Assembly: GCF_011090185.1 (NCBI RefSeq)
Contig: NZ_JAAFGS010000005.1
Coordinates: 124,001 to 188,000, forward strand
Direction of reading: 5' to 3'
DNA: 64,000 nucleotides
Source of the DNA: Saccharibacillus alkalitolerans
GTDB taxonomy: Bacteria; Bacillota; Bacilli; Paenibacillales; Paenibacillaceae
Position 1 is the first letter of the stretch, and the number at the start of each line of letters is the position of its first letter. Below are positions 16,589-23,954 of the stretch, one piece after another. The notes under the pieces were generated by a model. It saw only the letters and a program-made list of their open reading frames with translations, searched no databases and was not told the DNA's origin. The translations under genes were made by a program, and so were the position numbers.

Positions 16589-18387
16589 GCTTCGCCCCCC
16601 TCTGCCAGTCGGACGCGGGAAGCACGCGGACGCCCCGTCGATTCCGCGGAGACCAGTCTGCCGCCTTCGACCCGCCATACCTGCGTCGCCAGACGCTCGG
16701 CGATCTCGTTTTCGTGCGTAATCATCAGAACCGCATGTCCCGAAGCGCGAAGCTCTTCGCACAGATCGAGCATCGCGAAAGCGTTTCGGGCGTCCTGCCC
16801 GAACGTCGGCTCGTCGAGCAGCAGCAGCGGCTTGTCCGACACGACCGCCGAAGCGACGCTCAGCCGGCGTTTCTGGCCGAGCGAGAGCAGATACGGATGA
16901 CGGTCGGCGTAGTCGCCGAGACCGAACCGATTCAAGCATTCGTCCGCCCGAAGGGCGATTCCGGCTTCGGCCCCGGAGCCGGGTTTCGTTCGGCGCCTCG
17001 GCAGGCCCAGACGGGCGAGCACGCTTCGGCGGCCGGCATTCCGCGCCGCTTCGGCTTCGCCGCGAAGCGTGAAGGCCACCTCGTCCAGCACCCGGTTCGT
17101 CACGAACTGGAACTCGGGATTTTGGAAGACGAAAGCGGCGCGCTTCGCCGCCGTCTCGCGCACTTCCCTGCGGCCGACGGGCGCATCCGCGCCGTACCGG
17201 CATTCGCCCTCCCGGGGCAGCAGCCCCATCAGGCCGAGCAGCAGCGAGCTCTTGCCGGCGCCGTTGGGCCCGGTCAGCGCGATCAAGTCGCCGGGCATGA
17301 CGGCGGCGGATTCCACCGCGCAGACGACCTTCCCGCCGCGCAGCACGCGGAAGTTTTCGAGGCGCAGCAGCGGCTCGGAAACCTCGCCGCTTTCTTGCGC
17401 CGGAAGAACGGCGCGGGCCGTTATCCGCTGCTCCGGCGCCGCCCCGTCAAGTCCCTTCCCGCTAATTCCCCGGCCGTACGCGTCGTCCCACGCCTCCGGA
17501 TACCAGATGCCGTACTGCCGGAGTTCCGCGCGGTAGCGGCCGAAGATCGCGGCCGCGCTTCCGTCGGCCATGATGCTGCCGTCGTCCCGGAACAGGACGA
17601 CCCGGTCCACCCAATCGAGCACTTCCTCGATCCGGTGCTCGACGATAATGACGGTACGCCGCTCGCAGACGCGGCGCACCGCTTCCCAGATCGTGCGCCG
17701 CCCCTCGGGATCGAGCAGCGCGGACGGTTCGTCGAGCAGCAGCGTATCCGGCTCCAGCAGCAGGGCGGACGCCAGCGCCAGCCGCTGCTTCATCCCCTGC
17801 GACAGCGATCCGATCGGCACGTGCGGGTCGGGCAGATTCAGCCCTACCTGCAGCAGCGCGGCCTCGATGCGAGGCATCATCTCTTCTCTCGGGACGGCCA
17901 GGTTTTCCAGCACGAAGGCCAGTTCCTCGTCCACGTAAGGCATGCAGAATTGGGTATCGGGGTCCTGGAAGACGATCCCCGCCGATTCCGGCACCTTCAA
18001 CCGCTCCGCTTTAAGCGGCACTTCCGTTACGCGCGGAATAATCCCGCCGAGCACCTGCAGCAGCGTCGATTTGCCGCAGCCGCTCGGACCGAGCAGCAGC
18101 ACCTTTTCTCCGCGCCGGATCTTCAGCGACAGATCGCGGAAGAGCAAATCCGGCGCGCCCGGAAATTTCAGGCGCAGACCGGCGGCTTCGGCCGCCGGCT
18201 CTTCGCTCTCTTCCCGCGTGGGCCGCCCGGCGCCGTCCGGCTCCGCGGCTCCGGGCATAGACACTCGTTCCTCCAGCGGCCCAAGCTGCAGCTGAACGTT
18301 CTCCCGCTCCGCCGATTCCCCGTCGGGCTTATGCGGCCGCGCTTCGGCGCGGCGCTCCCGGAGCGGCTCAACTTTTCTGTTTTCCAT
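16585..18387 (-). CDS. ECF transporter fused double ATPase (YkoD type)
   Basis: This 600-residue protein fuses the two ATPases of an ECF transporter. The first domain (about 70-320) has GPSGCGKST, LSQGMKQRLALASALL and TLLLDEPSALLD. The second (about 345-590) has GPNGAGKSS, LSLGQKRRLSVASAVV and LLLLDEPTFGQD. The first 65 residues are rich in Arg, Glu and Pro and not part of the family fold. GAAAGGAGAGG before the ATG supports the start despite this extension. The gene lies between the S component (70 bases upstream) and the T component (4-base overlap). Confidence 0.93.
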   Translation of the reverse strand: MENRKVEPLRERRAEARPHKPDGESAERENVQLQLGPLEERVSMPGAAEPDGAGRPTREESEEPAAEAAGLRLKFPGAPDLLFRDLSLKIRRGEKVLLLGPSGCGKSTLLQVLGGIIPRVTEVPLKAERLKVPESAGIVFQDPDTQFCMPYVDEELAFVLENLAVPREEMMPRIEAALLQVGLNLPDPHVPIGSLSQGMKQRLALASALLLEPDTLLLDEPSALLDPEGRRTIWEAVRRVCERRTVIIVEHRIEEVLDWVDRVVLFRDDGSIMADGSAAAIFGRYRAELRQYGIWYPEAWDDAYGRGISGKGLDGAAPEQRITARAVLPAQESGEVSEPLLRLENFRVLRGGKVVCAVESAAVMPGDLIALTGPNGAGKSSLLLGLMGLLPREGECRYGADAPVGRREVRETAAKRAAFVFQNPEFQFVTNRVLDEVAFTLRGEAEAARNAGRRSVLARLGLPRRRTKPGSGAEAGIALRADECLNRFGLGDYADRHPYLLSLGQKRRLSVASAVVSDKPLLLLDEPTFGQDARNAFAMLDLCEELRASGHAVLMITHENEIAERLATQVWRVEGGRLVSAESTGRPRASRVRLAEGGEA

Positions 18388-18457
18388 GTCGATCCTCTCC
18401 TTTCGCGCTCACATCTCTCCGTCCGGACGGCTTGCCCGGATCGGGAAGGCGCGGGCC

Positions 18458-19069
18458 TCAGCCGTCCAGCGCATCGTATTCTTTCCGGTCTACCGGCCGC
18501 AGCGACTGGGTTACGCCCGCCTTCTCCAGCAGCTTCGCCAGACCGTACATCAGATAGCCCGCGATGACGAACGATCCGATCGCCCGCAGCGAGTACTTGT
18601 ACACGAGCAGCCAGGTCGCATACTCCGTGACATAACCGTAATAAATGTCCGCCAGCAGCGATGCCGCCGCCGCGGCGATACCGGCCAGGCCGGCGACGAA
18701 AGCATTCGCTTTGCGGTAGCGGAACGCCGCGAACACCAGCTCCGCGGCAAGCCCCTGCACGACGCTGTACAGCAGCAGCTGAATGCCGTAGGCGCTGCCG
18801 AACGCGATCTCCAGATGCGCCGCCGCGATCTCCGCGACCAGCGCCACGCCCGGTTTGCGAATCAGCAGAAACGCCAGCGTCGATGCGGCGAACCACATGC
18901 CGTAGACTAGCTCGTCCGACTGAACGAACAGCAGTCCCGCCACGCTCGATACCGACGCCCATAAGTGATAGACGACGCCCAGTACCAGCGATACGACCAC
19001 CGTGACCAGCACGTCCGTCAGCGTCAATCCTCTGCGGCGCGAAGCCGCTCCCGAAACTTGTGTACTCAT
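18458..19069 (-). CDS. ECF transporter substrate-binding component (YkoE family)
   Basis: This small membrane protein (203 residues from ATG 19069) matches the YkoE-type S component, which binds thiamine or its pyrimidine precursor. It has about five to six helices, with TDVLVTVVVSLVLGVVYHLW at the N-terminus and the motif FGSAYGIQLLLYSVVQGLAAE. An earlier ATG at 19078 is too close to GGGGAGA to be used well; 19069 has better spacing. It is the first gene after a TPP riboswitch with terminator, so expression should fall when thiamine pyrophosphate is plentiful. Confidence 0.9.
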   Translation of the reverse strand: MSTQVSGAASRRRGLTLTDVLVTVVVSLVLGVVYHLWASVSSVAGLLFVQSDELVYGMWFAASTLAFLLIRKPGVALVAEIAAAHLEIAFGSAYGIQLLLYSVVQGLAAELVFAAFRYRKANAFVAGLAGIAAAAASLLADIYYGYVTEYATWLLVYKYSLRAIGSFVIAGYLMYGLAKLLEKAGVTQSLRPVDRKEYDALDG

Positions 19070-19148
19070 CTTTCCCATTCTCCCCGCTTTTTTCGATTCT
19101 GCGCTAACGACGATGGTTCGGCCGGTGCGGTTCGCGCCGCATGAACAC

Positions 19149-19189
19149 AAAAAAACGGCTTTCTGGCATAAAAAATGCGCAGAAAGCCG
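19149..19189 (-). terminator. Riboswitch expression-platform terminator
   Basis: On the minus strand CGGCTTTCTG pairs with CAGAAAGCCG around an A/T-rich loop that can pair again (GCAT/ATGC), and TTTTTTT follows. It lies between the TPP aptamer and the S component. Confidence 0.85.
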
Positions 19190-19209
19190 CTGATTTCACG
19201 GACGGATAC

Positions 19210-19305
19210 GAATTCTCTACGCTGGCATGACCCAGATCAGATTAACGGTCAGAAGCGGATTCCTCGGCTTCAGTCTCAGCCCGGCTCGCCCGGACCCCCG
19301 TATCG
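19210..19305 (-). promoter_or_regulatory. TPP riboswitch (THI element)
   Basis: On the minus strand the conserved THI parts appear in order: a GGGG-containing 5' strand near 19300, GGGCTGAGACTGAAG, then CTGATCTGGGTCATGCCAGC and GTAGAGAA. These match the aptamer consensus (CTGAGA; GATCTGGATAATGCCAGCG). The terminator at 19149-19189 gives it a transcriptional off-switch. It ties the downstream ECF transporter to thiamine or its pyrimidine moiety. Confidence 0.93.
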
Positions 19306-19446
19306 TTATGCAGTTGCTTTTTACCCTACAACGTTTTTTGCGCGGACGCAACCACGAATTTTTCGAAAAAGGTTCATCTCCTCGAACGCCCGCGGCGAAC
19401 ACTCCCCATTTCCGCTCTTCCCCGCTTTCGTCCGAACGGCTTCCGC

Positions 19447-20418
19447 CTACTTCATCCCCCGCCGCAAAATTCGCAGCATAATTCCCTGGATCAGCCGGAA
19501 CGGCAGCCGCTTTTTCAGAGCCACCAGCAGCGCGGCTCCGCGCGGAACCACGTAGCGGAAGCGTCCGCGTCCCCTGCGCCCGAGCGCCAGGCCGACCGCG
19601 AGTCTCGCGACGTCGCGCGGGTCTCCGCCGCCCGCCGCGCTGGCGCGGGACATCTCCAGCATTCGCTCCAGCGCGGGACCGTTCGGCGAGCCGGACGAGC
19701 GGTGAATGCCCGAGAATCCTTTTTCCCAGATCTCCGTTTTGTACGAAGCCGGCTCGATCACGTACGTCCGGATCCCGTACGGAGCCGTCTCCAGCGCCAG
19801 CGACTCGCTGAATCCTTCGATCGCGAATTTCGAAGAGACGTACGGCCCGTAGCCGGGCAGTCCGATCGCTCCGCTGACGCTGCTCATCTGCAGGATGCAG
19901 CCGCTTCCGGCTTCCCGCATATACGGAAGAACCGCCCCGGTCATCGCGATCAGGCCGAACACGTTGACCGCAAACTGCTCCCGCCAGCCGTCCATCGGAA
20001 CGTCGCCGATAAATCCGCCCATCGCCATGCCCGCGTTGTTGACGAGAATATCGATCCGCCCGAGCGTCTCCGCCACGCTTCGAACCGCTTCCGTCACGCG
20101 CGCGTCGTCGCATACGTCGAGCGCAAACGGCCGGATCAGCCCCGATACCGGCCCCCCGCCGAGCGGCTCCAACCCGCGCCCCGACAGGGATATGCCCGAA
20201 TCGCCGGACATTCCCGCTTCCCGGTCCGCCTGCGCCGCCGCTTCGGCCAGCCGCTCCGCCGCTTCCGGCTTTCGCATCCCGGCCGCCACGACGGCGCCCG
20301 CCTTCGCCAATTCGATGCAAATATGCAGCCCGAATCCGCTCGACGTTCCCGTCACGATCGCGACTTTGCGCGTTTCCGTTCGCCCGCTTCCTTCTTTTTC
20401 GTTCGCTTCCGCCGACAT
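19447..20418 (-). CDS. SDR family oxidoreductase
   Basis: This is a 323-residue classical short-chain dehydrogenase, NAD(P)-dependent, of unknown substrate. The Rossmann glycine motif is TGTSSGFG (residues about 23-30), then NNAG, a catalytic serine in MSSVSGAIG, and YGPYVSSKFAIEG with the Tyr and Lys of the active site. An insertion of about 35 Gly/Ser-rich residues follows the second strand (near residues 62-95), unlike most family members. A C-terminal Arg-rich tail resembles those of membrane-associated SDRs. GGGAGGAACAAGG precedes the ATG. Confidence 0.9.
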   Translation of the reverse strand: MSAEANEKEGSGRTETRKVAIVTGTSSGFGLHICIELAKAGAVVAAGMRKPEAAERLAEAAAQADREAGMSGDSGISLSGRGLEPLGGGPVSGLIRPFALDVCDDARVTEAVRSVAETLGRIDILVNNAGMAMGGFIGDVPMDGWREQFAVNVFGLIAMTGAVLPYMREAGSGCILQMSSVSGAIGLPGYGPYVSSKFAIEGFSESLALETAPYGIRTYVIEPASYKTEIWEKGFSGIHRSSGSPNGPALERMLEMSRASAAGGGDPRDVARLAVGLALGRRGRGRFRYVVPRGAALLVALKKRLPFRLIQGIMLRILRRGMK

Positions 20419-20523
20419 CCTTGTTCCTCCCGCTTTCCGCCGCTCCGAATTTTCGTGCCTTTCGCTTCATTGTAGCAGGCGGGCAGCCGATTGACGAGGC
20501 TTCGGGCGCCGCCCGCAAACGCG

Positions 20524-20568
20524 AAAACGGCCTCTCGGGAGAATGAATTCTCCGCCGAAAGGCCGTTT
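20524..20568. terminator. Bidirectional terminator hairpin
   Basis: AAACGGCC (20525-20532) pairs with GGCCGTTT (20561-20568), with GGAGAATTCATTCTCC inside. On the minus strand it ends in GTTTTCGCG. It lies downstream of the small candidate gene at 20681 and upstream of the SDR. Confidence 0.7.
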
Positions 20569-20680
20569 GACGCTCACACTTATGTACGCTCCCGGCACGT
20601 CCTCTGTCCGAAGAAGAAGACGCGCTGCGCATACGGTTACGCATATATGGTCGATTCATTATTGGCATCCGTTTTGATTC

Positions 20681-20794
20681 TTAGAACCAAAGCTCGCTCT
20701 GCTCGGCGGCTTTGAATCGGCGCAAACGGTTGCGGAAAATGGCACTGCCCCCGGTGCGCCCCGCTCCGCAGCGAATCCGACGTCTGGTCAGCAT
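20681..20794 (-). CDS. Candidate small basic protein (37 residues)
   Basis: An open frame of 38 codons starts at ATG 20794 with a near-perfect ribosome binding site (AAGGAGGAGTGACC) and ends in TAA. The product is 37 residues, strongly basic (about ten Arg), begins MLTRRRIRCGAGRTGG and ends FKAAEQSELWF. A plausible promoter (TTTACA, 18 bases, TTTAAA at 20876-20905) stands upstream and a terminator hairpin at 20524-20568 downstream, so the unit is complete. I know no homologue and cannot say what it does. It could instead be a leader peptide or chance. Confidence 0.45.
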   Translation of the reverse strand: MLTRRRIRCGAGRTGGSAIFRNRLRRFKAAEQSELWF

Positions 20795-20875
20795 GGTCAC
20801 TCCTCCTTCCTCATCCCGGCGCTATCGCGTCTCGAAGGATGAAAACTAACGAGTGATTACCCCCGGACGTCAGCT

Positions 20876-20905
20876 TTTAAACAGGCGGGCAGGCGAAAAT
20901 GTAAA
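20876..20905 (-). promoter_or_regulatory. Possible SigA promoter for the small gene
   Basis: -35 TTTACA at 20900-20905 and -10 TTTAAA at 20876-20881 with an 18-base spacer, just after the AraC gene stop. This leaves a leader of about 75 bases to ATG 20794. Confidence 0.4.
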
Positions 20906-20932
20906 ATTTAATTTAACCGGAGGCTTCCGGGT

Positions 20933-21718
20933 TCAACGGATTTCCGAAGGACTCTTACCGGTATACTGCTTGAACTGCCGGCTGAAGAAAAAGATATCGC
21001 GGTAGCCGAGCGCCTCCGCCACTTCCGTTACGTTCATGCCCGCATGCCCCAGCAGATGCTGGGCGCGCTCGATCCGCATCCGGATGATGTAAGACTGAAC
21101 CGACGCTCCGATCAGCTCCTTGAATTTGGCGGAAAAATAACGGGGAGACAGTCCGGCGCGCGCCGCGAGGTCTTCTACCCGGTGGGCAAGGCTCGGATGC
21201 TGGCGGACGTAGTTGGCCGCTTCGTGCACCACCTCGTACAGATGATTGCTTCCCCGGCGTTCCGAAGGCTCTTCGCGGTCGCCGCGCAGCAGGTGAATCA
21301 TCATCTGCTTAAGCAGCAGTTTCGCCTCCTCTTCGGCGGCGTAGGCATCGCTTAAAAATACGCGAACGTAACGGGACAGCAGATACTCGAAGTCGACCGT
21401 CTCGTTCAGCACGCGGTAGGCGTCCGGAATCTCGTAGGCGGCGGCCTCGACATTGAAATGAATATAAGTCAGCACAAGCGGCTTCTGCGGATTGTGCGTG
21501 GCGCTCGTATGGTCGCCCGGCCGGAACAGAAAACAGCTTCCTTTGCCGATCTCGTGCGGTTCGTCGTTCAGCATCAGGGAACCTTCTCCGCTCCAAACGT
21601 AAAACAGATCGTAATTCTGGAGCGGCTGCTCGCGTTTTTGCCATTTCCAGCCCGGCTCGCAAGCGATCTTCGCGACATAGGGCGTCAGGATAAAAGAGGA
21701 TGACGGTACGTTCAGCAT
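20933..21718 (-). CDS. AraC family transcriptional regulator
   Basis: This 261-residue regulator has an N-terminal cupin-like sensor domain (residues 1 to about 140, with YDLFYVWSGEGSLMLND and CFLFRPGDHT) and a C-terminal double helix-turn-helix of AraC type (about 160-260). The HTH hallmarks are RVEDLAARAGLSPRYFSAKF and GMNVTEVAEALGYRDIFFFS followed by RQFKQYTGKSPSEIR. I start it at ATG 21718 because AAAGGAGCGGG precedes it; the frame upstream is low-complexity antisense text. Such regulators in this family often control sugar-uptake genes, but no target is adjacent. Confidence 0.92.
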   Translation of the reverse strand: MLNVPSSSFILTPYVAKIACEPGWKWQKREQPLQNYDLFYVWSGEGSLMLNDEPHEIGKGSCFLFRPGDHTSATHNPQKPLVLTYIHFNVEAAAYEIPDAYRVLNETVDFEYLLSRYVRVFLSDAYAAEEEAKLLLKQMMIHLLRGDREEPSERRGSNHLYEVVHEAANYVRQHPSLAHRVEDLAARAGLSPRYFSAKFKELIGASVQSYIIRMRIERAQHLLGHAGMNVTEVAEALGYRDIFFFSRQFKQYTGKSPSEIR

Positions 21719-21800
21719 GGGCAACCCGCTCCTTTCTGAGGATCGAATATGGGATATGCCGAAAGCGGTAGAAAAAAGGCTTCCCCGTCCCGGCGTTACG

Positions 21801-22526
21801 TCAATCGGGCTCGTCCGCTCCGTCTTCTCGGTCGGCTCCGCGCGAGCGGCGGGCGTCCTGTTCGGCCGTCTCCTCGTACGTCCACAGCGAGACCCGGCGT
21901 CCCGGAGCGCCGCCCTCTCCCGAGTCGGCTTCGCCAAGAAGAGAGGGCGCTCCGACGCCCGCGCTTCGGCTTGCGTCGGCGGTATCCGCTTCGCCGCTTC
22001 CGCTCGTTTCCGAGGCGTCCGAAGCTCCGGGATCCGCCGCTTCGGCGGCGATCAGCCGATCGTAATAATCGTGGATGTAAGGGCGGCGGCCGCCTTTTTG
22101 CACGAAGCGCCAATCTTTCTCCACGTTGAGCCTGACCCGGTACAGCATGTCCAGCAGCTGCCGCGTTTCTTCCGGGGACAGGCCGCGCAGCGACGATTCG
22201 TCGGTATGTCGGCCTTCGTCCTGAATAAACAGATACGCCGACTTGCCCTGCTCGGTCGGATAGACCCGCTTGTCCTTGCGCAGGTTCGGAGCTTCGCGCA
22301 GGAAGATCAGCCCGTCGTCTTCCAGCTTCTGCAGCGCCCGCGACGCGGCGGCTCGCTTGACCTTGAGGCGATCCGGCACGCTGCCGGCGGGTTCGCCCGG
22401 GTTCTCGCATACGAACGTCAAATACAGATGCAGCCCTCGCGACAGCTTCAGATGCTTGAACTCGATGCTGCTGATCGCTTCGGAACAGCGGGCGATCGCC
22501 TCGATCTCGCGAAGCACTTCCTTCAC
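21801..22526 (-). CDS. MarR-like winged-helix regulator
   Basis: This 241-residue protein has a MarR-type winged helix (about residues 20-135: KLSRGLHLYLTFVCENPG, RLKVKRAAASRALQKLEDDG, then the wing around NLRKDKRVYPTEQGKSAY). The last 90 residues are a low-complexity Ala/Gly/Ser/Glu tail. The start is GTG 22526, with AAAAGGAGG eight bases before it. A candidate ATG at 22565 is rejected because it lies only a few bases after the -10 box at 22574-22579. No partner gene is obvious, and the AraC gene follows 82 bases later on the same strand. Confidence 0.8.
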   Translation of the reverse strand: MKEVLREIEAIARCSEAISSIEFKHLKLSRGLHLYLTFVCENPGEPAGSVPDRLKVKRAAASRALQKLEDDGLIFLREAPNLRKDKRVYPTEQGKSAYLFIQDEGRHTDESSLRGLSPEETRQLLDMLYRVRLNVEKDWRFVQKGGRRPYIHDYYDRLIAAEAADPGASDASETSGSGEADTADASRSAGVGAPSLLGEADSGEGGAPGRRVSLWTYEETAEQDARRSRGADREDGADEPD

Positions 22527-22827
22527 GGCGCAGACCTCCTTTTCGATAAACGCTAAGCCAAACATTCATTCCCATTATATCAGATATCGGGGCATTTCAC
22601 GCAATGCGGAAGGCCGGGCGATCGCTGCGTCTCTTTCTTTCATTTTAGGGTAAAAACGCTTCGTCGTCATCGCGGAGCGCTCCGGCGTTCGATGAAGGTT
22701 TGATGAAAAGCTTCGAAGCGGTTAAAATTCGATTAGCCGATTCGGGCGCGGTTTACGGGCGCATGCATTCGCTTCTCGCGCCGCGGATCGCCCGGGTACG
22801 TACATACGATTACTGAGGAGGCTCTAC
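22527..22827. other. Divergent promoter region between the MarR gene and the GlcNAc-kinase gene
   Basis: An extended -10 (TGATATAAT on the minus strand, TATAAT at 22574-22579) serves the MarR gene; the -35 is weak. On the plus strand I see no clean promoter for the kinase gene. A/T-rich words near 22720-22735 are the best guess. No other feature stands out. Confidence 0.5.
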
Positions 22828-23820
22828 ATGCTGGCAAAAATCAATGCCGACTCCGTCGTCGCGGGCGTCGATATGGGCGGCACGAATATCCGGATCATGC
22901 TCGCCGATCTGGCCGGGAACGTCCAGTCTTATGTCAAAGCCGAGAGCGACCTGCTTCCCAAGCAGAGAACGGACAACGCCCCCCTGCTCGCCCTGATAAG
23001 CGAAGCGTTGGAGCGGGCGGGCCGGCACGCGGACGATGTCGCCTTTCTCGCCGCCGGCATCGCCGGGCTCGACGACGAATCGGACCGCTCCTGGGCCGAT
23101 CGCCTGGCCGCGGGCTTCGGGCTGCCTTGTCCCTGCCGCGTCGTCAACGACGCGCTGATCGCGCATCGCGGCGCGCTCGCCGGAGCGCCCGGAATCCTGA
23201 TCGCCTCGGGTACGGGTTCGATCCTGCTCGCCCATACGGAACGCGGCCAATGGCTGCGCAATTACGACTTCGGCCACTACGCGGCCAGCGGTGCGCGCTT
23301 TCTCGGCTACCAGGCGGTCTACGACGTGCTGGCCGGCCGCGAGTCGCCGGGCGACGGCGTCCTTGTGCGCGATATGCTCCGCTTCTTCCGCACGCCGAAT
23401 CTGCGCGAGCTGGCCGAATCCGCCAGCCGAAGCTTCGGGCTCGATCCGGCCCGGCGCGACCGGCTGTTCGGTCTGTTCGCGCCCGTCGTGACCCGCGAAG
23501 CGGAAGCGGGCAGCCCGATCGCGGTGCGCGTCTGCGACGAGGCGCTGAGGCAGATCGGCGTCGGAGCGGACATGCTCGCGGCCTTTTTCGACGGGCCGGA
23601 TATTCCGATCTCGCAGACCGGAAGCGTCGCGGGCAGCCCCTATTTCCTGAGCGGGCTGCGCGAGCTGGTCTGCGCGCAGCCGGGCCGGCGCTTCGACTGG
23701 ACGGAGCCTCGCCTGACGCCGGCCGCCGGCGCGGTGCTGATCGCCTACGAGTCGCTCGGACTGTCCTTCGGCGAGAGCATGGCCGACGCGCTCGAAAGCA
23801 GCCCGCATGCGCGCCTGTAA
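22828..23820 (+). CDS. BadF/NagK-type ATPase, probable N-acetylglucosamine kinase
   Basis: This 330-residue protein belongs to the sugar kinase/Hsp70/actin superfamily, BadF/BadG group, whose members include N-acetylglucosamine kinases. It probably phosphorylates an amino sugar with ATP in the cytoplasm. The phosphate-1 motif is GVDMGGTNIRIMLAD (residues 13-27), the catalytic-side motif VVNDALIAHRGAL, and the second phosphate motif LIASGTGSILLA. The C-terminal adenosine site is TPAAGAVLIAYES. TGAGGAGG stands seven bases before the ATG. An exported protein gene follows 134 bases later. Confidence 0.85.
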   Translation: MLAKINADSVVAGVDMGGTNIRIMLADLAGNVQSYVKAESDLLPKQRTDNAPLLALISEALERAGRHADDVAFLAAGIAGLDDESDRSWADRLAAGFGLPCPCRVVNDALIAHRGALAGAPGILIASGTGSILLAHTERGQWLRNYDFGHYAASGARFLGYQAVYDVLAGRESPGDGVLVRDMLRFFRTPNLRELAESASRSFGLDPARRDRLFGLFAPVVTREAEAGSPIAVRVCDEALRQIGVGADMLAAFFDGPDIPISQTGSVAGSPYFLSGLRELVCAQPGRRFDWTEPRLTPAAGAVLIAYESLGLSFGESMADALESSPHARL

Positions 23821-23954
23821 CAGACCTACACCTGCCCGGGCGCGCTCCCTGCGTCACGGCAGAACCCGCTCCCGCCGAAGCGGCGGGAATAAATGCAACT
23901 CTTCTTCCCTCCCCGGAGTCTATTAAGCATTCCGATCCCTATGGAGGTATCCGC

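Noticed and set aside
21719-21937. 73-residue N-terminal extension of the AraC regulator
   Set aside because: The extension is low-complexity text, and ATG 21718 has a good ribosome binding site and begins the sensor domain.
23127-23954. N-terminal extension of the propeller protein over the kinase gene
   Set aside because: It is an alternative frame of the kinase gene. The signal peptide and ribosome binding site place the start at 23955.
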